Origin: Candidatus Kuenenia stuttgartensis
Lineage (GTDB): Bacteria > Planctomycetota > Planctomycetia > Isosphaerales > Isosphaeraceae
NCBI GenBank assembly: GCA_945874095.1
Contig: CAMCFM010000030.1
Coordinates: forward strand, 1 to 16,607
Length of the DNA stretch: 16,607 bases
Direction of reading: 5' to 3'
Position numbers and translations under genes: made by a program. Every line of letters begins with the position of its first letter. The stretch's first letter is position 1. The notes under the pieces are model-generated. The model had not been told where the DNA came from. It searched no databases and saw only the letters and a program-made list of their open reading frames with translations. Below, piece after piece: positions 14,722-16,607 of this stretch.

Positions 14722-15753
14722 ATGAAGCCTTTTTCAAACACTCCCAAGGATGATGACGATTCCGAAGACCTCATCGGCATCGCCCTCGGATTACTGGACG
14801 ACGAACCTCCCAGGGGCTTCCTCCAAATCCATTCACCTTTGCCGGACGAGGTCTCTGAGGCCCGCTCTCTCAAAGTCGACCGAATTCGTCAGAATTTGTT
14901 TCTCTTACTTGACGATGGATTGGACGACGAATCGGCGGATGCCTTTGAGCCGCCATCAGGGCTACTTGACCGAACCAGATCACGAATAAAAGATTACGAG
15001 CAGATCAACGACGAATTGCGAGAGCCATTGATTTTTAAGCCCAGGTGGAGGGCGGCAGATATTGCGGTTGCCGCCTCGGTTTTTTTCGCTTTCGTTTTAG
15101 GCTCCATTCCTGCCCTCCAAAGAGCTCAGTTCACATCCGCCAATCTGGCCTGCTCGAGCAATCTCCTGCAACTCTGGCGTGGAATGGAACAATATTCCAC
15201 CTCATACAATATGTATGCAAACGCTGCCGTACACGATAATCGACTGCCCGTGGGGGCGACCATCAGTCTGCTCCTTCATTCAGGGCACCTTGATAAAACC
15301 GTCCCCCTCACCTGCCCCAGTTGTCCTGACGAGGTTTGCGTTGGTGAATTACCGAGCTGGCAAGAACTTAGGAATTTTACAGAAGAGTTGGATCTGAAAT
15401 TCACGAGCCTTCTGGCTGAAGCTTACGCAATTCATCCTGGAGTGGCCGGTACTCAAGGCGTTCGCCATCTGGAACGATCCAAAGTCGATCCCTTTCGAGC
15501 CATCCTACCGCTCGTGGCTGACAGGCCAACCTACAACTCCAAGTTCCAGGTTCAGGCAGGAAACAGCCCAACCCACGGTGGATACGGCCAAAACGTGATC
15601 TTCGCAGATGGCCATACCTCGTTCATCCGAAATCGTCAGGTCGGCAAACTCGACAACGACCTTTATACCAATCGCGACGGCAATGCGGCTGTGGCCACCG
15701 ACCCCCTGGACATGATTCTGGTTCCAGCTGCAACACATCTGCCAAGTCACTAA
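14722..15753 (+). CDS. One-TM protein: cytoplasmic anti-sigma-like part with pseudopilin-like exterior domain
   Basis: The 343-residue protein starts at the ATG at 14722, with AGGA 8 bases upstream inside the end of the sigma gene. Residues 1-110 are acidic and cytoplasmic by prediction (DDDDSEDLIG, LLLDDGLDDESADAFEPP). One membrane helix follows at about 111-133 (AADIAVAASVFFAFVLG). Outside it the chain resembles planctomycete pseudopilin-like (DUF1559-type) proteins: a post-helix segment with A-C-S-S-N-L-L-Q-L and a later tyrosine, then LTCPSC. Near the C-terminus comes HGGYGQNVIFADGHTSFI (His285, Asp296-Gly297), the H-x9/10-DG box. There is no prepilin leader peptidase site at the N-terminus, so it is not an ordinary pilin. 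Position after the ECF gene suggests an anti-sigma factor with a sensory outer domain. That role is inferred; no zinc-binding anti-sigma motif was found. Confidence 0.68.
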   Translation: MKPFSNTPKDDDDSEDLIGIALGLLDDEPPRGFLQIHSPLPDEVSEARSLKVDRIRQNLFLLLDDGLDDESADAFEPPSGLLDRTRSRIKDYEQINDELREPLIFKPRWRAADIAVAASVFFAFVLGSIPALQRAQFTSANLACSSNLLQLWRGMEQYSTSYNMYANAAVHDNRLPVGATISLLLHSGHLDKTVPLTCPSCPDEVCVGELPSWQELRNFTEELDLKFTSLLAEAYAIHPGVAGTQGVRHLERSKVDPFRAILPLVADRPTYNSKFQVQAGNSPTHGGYGQNVIFADGHTSFIRNRQVGKLDNDLYTNRDGNAAVATDPLDMILVPAATHLPSH

Positions 15754-15771
15754 CGAACCTACTCATAATCA

Positions 15772-15780
15772 TGATATAAT
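15772..15780 (+). promoter_or_regulatory. Extended -10 promoter of the second LarA gene
   Basis: TGA followed by a consensus TATAAT. No clear -35 is seen 17 bases upstream. The predicted transcript would start near 15787 and carry a leader of about 100 bases that contains the hairpin at 15791-15827. This is the best -10 sequence in the window. Confidence 0.5.
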
Positions 15781-15790
15781 CTGATCAACT

Positions 15791-15827
15791 GATTCCAGCA
15801 GACGAACAAAAAACGTCGGCTGGAATT
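15791..15827 (+). terminator. Strong hairpin, terminator or leader structure
   Basis: ATTCCAGC-A-GACG (15792-15804) pairs with CGTC-G-GCTGGAAT (15814-15826) with one mismatch, around an A-rich loop of nine bases. A pyrimidine-rich TTCTTCATCTTC follows. It could end transcription of the sigma operon. Because it lies just after a consensus -10 element, it may equally sit in the 5' leader of the LarA gene. Confidence 0.45.
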
Positions 15828-15888
15828 CTTCATCTTCAGCGTCTGATTTTCTCAGCAACCATCTATCATTCTGGATTCAAAAACGCCC

Positions 15889-16607
15889 ATGCGAGTGAAA
15901 CTGGCCTACGACCGAACTGGTCTGGATGTTGAAATCAATCACCCTCACGTGGTCGGGCCATTGGAAATTCATCCGGCCATCCCGATTTCAGATCCAGTTC
16001 CTGTGATCGCCGAAAAGCTGGCCAACCCCACCGGTACCCCCGCTCTGGCAGAGCTCGCAAAAGGCAGAAACTCATGTTGCATCGTAATTTGCGACATCAC
16101 CCGACCTGTCCCAAACCAAACAATCGCCGAGGCCATGCTGCCGATCCTCGAATCGGCGGGTATCGCTCGCAATGAAATTTTCTTTCTCGTGGCCACAGGA
16201 ATGCACAGGCCTTCAACCGAGGCTGAGCGCCTGGAAATGCTTGGTTCGGGAATTGTGGCAAATTACCGGATTGAAGATCACTACGGAACTCGACTCGAAG
16301 AACACGCTTATCTCGGCACCACCGATCGTGGAATTCCTGCCTGGATCGACAAGCGTTACGTTCAGGCCGACCTGAAAATCACCGTTGGCCTGATCGAACC
16401 GCACCTGATGGCTGGATATTCAGGTGGACGCAAATTGATCTGCCCCGGCCTGGCTGCACTCGAAACCGTCAAGGTCTGGCACGGACCAAGCCTTCTGGAA
16501 CATCCTAAAGCCGACTGTGGTTTCCTCGAAGGCAACCCTGTTCACGAAGAAAATACCAAGATTGCATTATTGGCCGGCTGCGATTTCATCGTCAACGTGA
16601 CCATCAA
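15889..16607 (+). CDS. LarA-family nickel-dependent racemase, partial at window end
   Basis: The first 239 codons are present and the frame is still open at the edge. Unlike the LarA-like gene at 4716, this one is canonical: CDITRPVPN, ATGMHRPSTEAE, GLIEPHLMAGYSGGRKLICPG and ETVKVWHG. The residues equivalent to LarA His108, His174, Lys184 and His200 are His106, His172, Lys182 and His198, with the last three at identical spacing. Lys182 should carry the nickel-pincer nucleotide. The founder of the family racemises lactate; related enzymes act on other 2-hydroxy acids, so the substrate is open. The ATG at 15889 gives the usual N-terminus with no signal peptide, so the protein is cytoplasmic. 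No clear ribosome binding site precedes it. It appears to have its own promoter. Confidence 0.9.
   Translation, partial: MRVKLAYDRTGLDVEINHPHVVGPLEIHPAIPISDPVPVIAEKLANPTGTPALAELAKGRNSCCIVICDITRPVPNQTIAEAMLPILESAGIARNEIFFLVATGMHRPSTEAERLEMLGSGIVANYRIEDHYGTRLEEHAYLGTTDRGIPAWIDKRYVQADLKITVGLIEPHLMAGYSGGRKLICPGLAALETVKVWHGPSLLEHPKADCGFLEGNPVHEENTKIALLAGCDFIVNVTI

Noticed and set aside
1..16607. CRISPR array, tRNA or tandem repeats
   Set aside because: No regularly spaced direct repeats or cloverleaf-like sequences were seen on either strand.

Overview
This window looks like a chromosomal stretch from a planctomycete (Planctomycetota). The strongest evidence is the adjacent pair of a secreted DUF1549/DUF1553 protein (PSCyt2-PSD1) and a Tat-exported DUF1501 protein. 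They are followed by an ECF sigma factor and a membrane protein whose C-terminus resembles the pseudopilin-like domains abundant in that phylum. Several other genes (a Tat-signal Gfo/Idh/MocA oxidoreductase, two LarA-type proteins, a cupin plus SDR pair) suit the same group. Base composition looks near 50% GC by eye. No rRNA, tRNA, CRISPR array or phage gene was seen.

Left edge (1-1519). On the minus strand are the first 11 codons of a gene running off the window, possibly an IS630-type transposase. Next is a 55-residue remnant of a C5 DNA methyltransferase N-terminus that breaks off abruptly, then an intact Maf/YceF-type nucleotide pyrophosphatase. The maf gene and a divergent SAM-dependent methyltransferase appear to share one CATG as their two start codons.

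Histidine block (1701-6065, plus strand). hisD, a GNAT acetyltransferase, hisC and a divergent LarA-like protein lie close together: a 43 nt gap, a 4 nt overlap and a 24 nt gap. They are probably one transcript. All HisD zinc and catalytic residues fall at the spacing of the E. coli enzyme.

Catabolic-looking block (6083-8649). An SDR dehydrogenase and a 2,4'-dihydroxyacetophenone-dioxygenase-type cupin form a minus-strand pair, divergent from a Tat-signal Gfo/Idh/MocA oxidoreductase. A nested hairpin terminator separates the oxidoreductase from a convergent GT4 glycosyltransferase (8686-9960).

Planctomycete secreted and regulatory block (10134-15753, plus strand). It holds PSD1, DUF1501, an ECF sigma factor that overlaps the DUF1501 stop codon, and a one-TM protein in the usual anti-sigma position. 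The extracytoplasmic half of that last protein looks like a planctomycete pseudopilin-like domain. This is the most unusual arrangement here and may be a surface-sensing switch. The window ends inside a second, canonical LarA family gene preceded by an extended -10 promoter and a strong hairpin.

Most genes belong to recognisable families. The points most worth a second look are the broken methyltransferase, the sigma/pseudopilin-like pair, and the divergent LarA paralogue at the end of a histidine operon.
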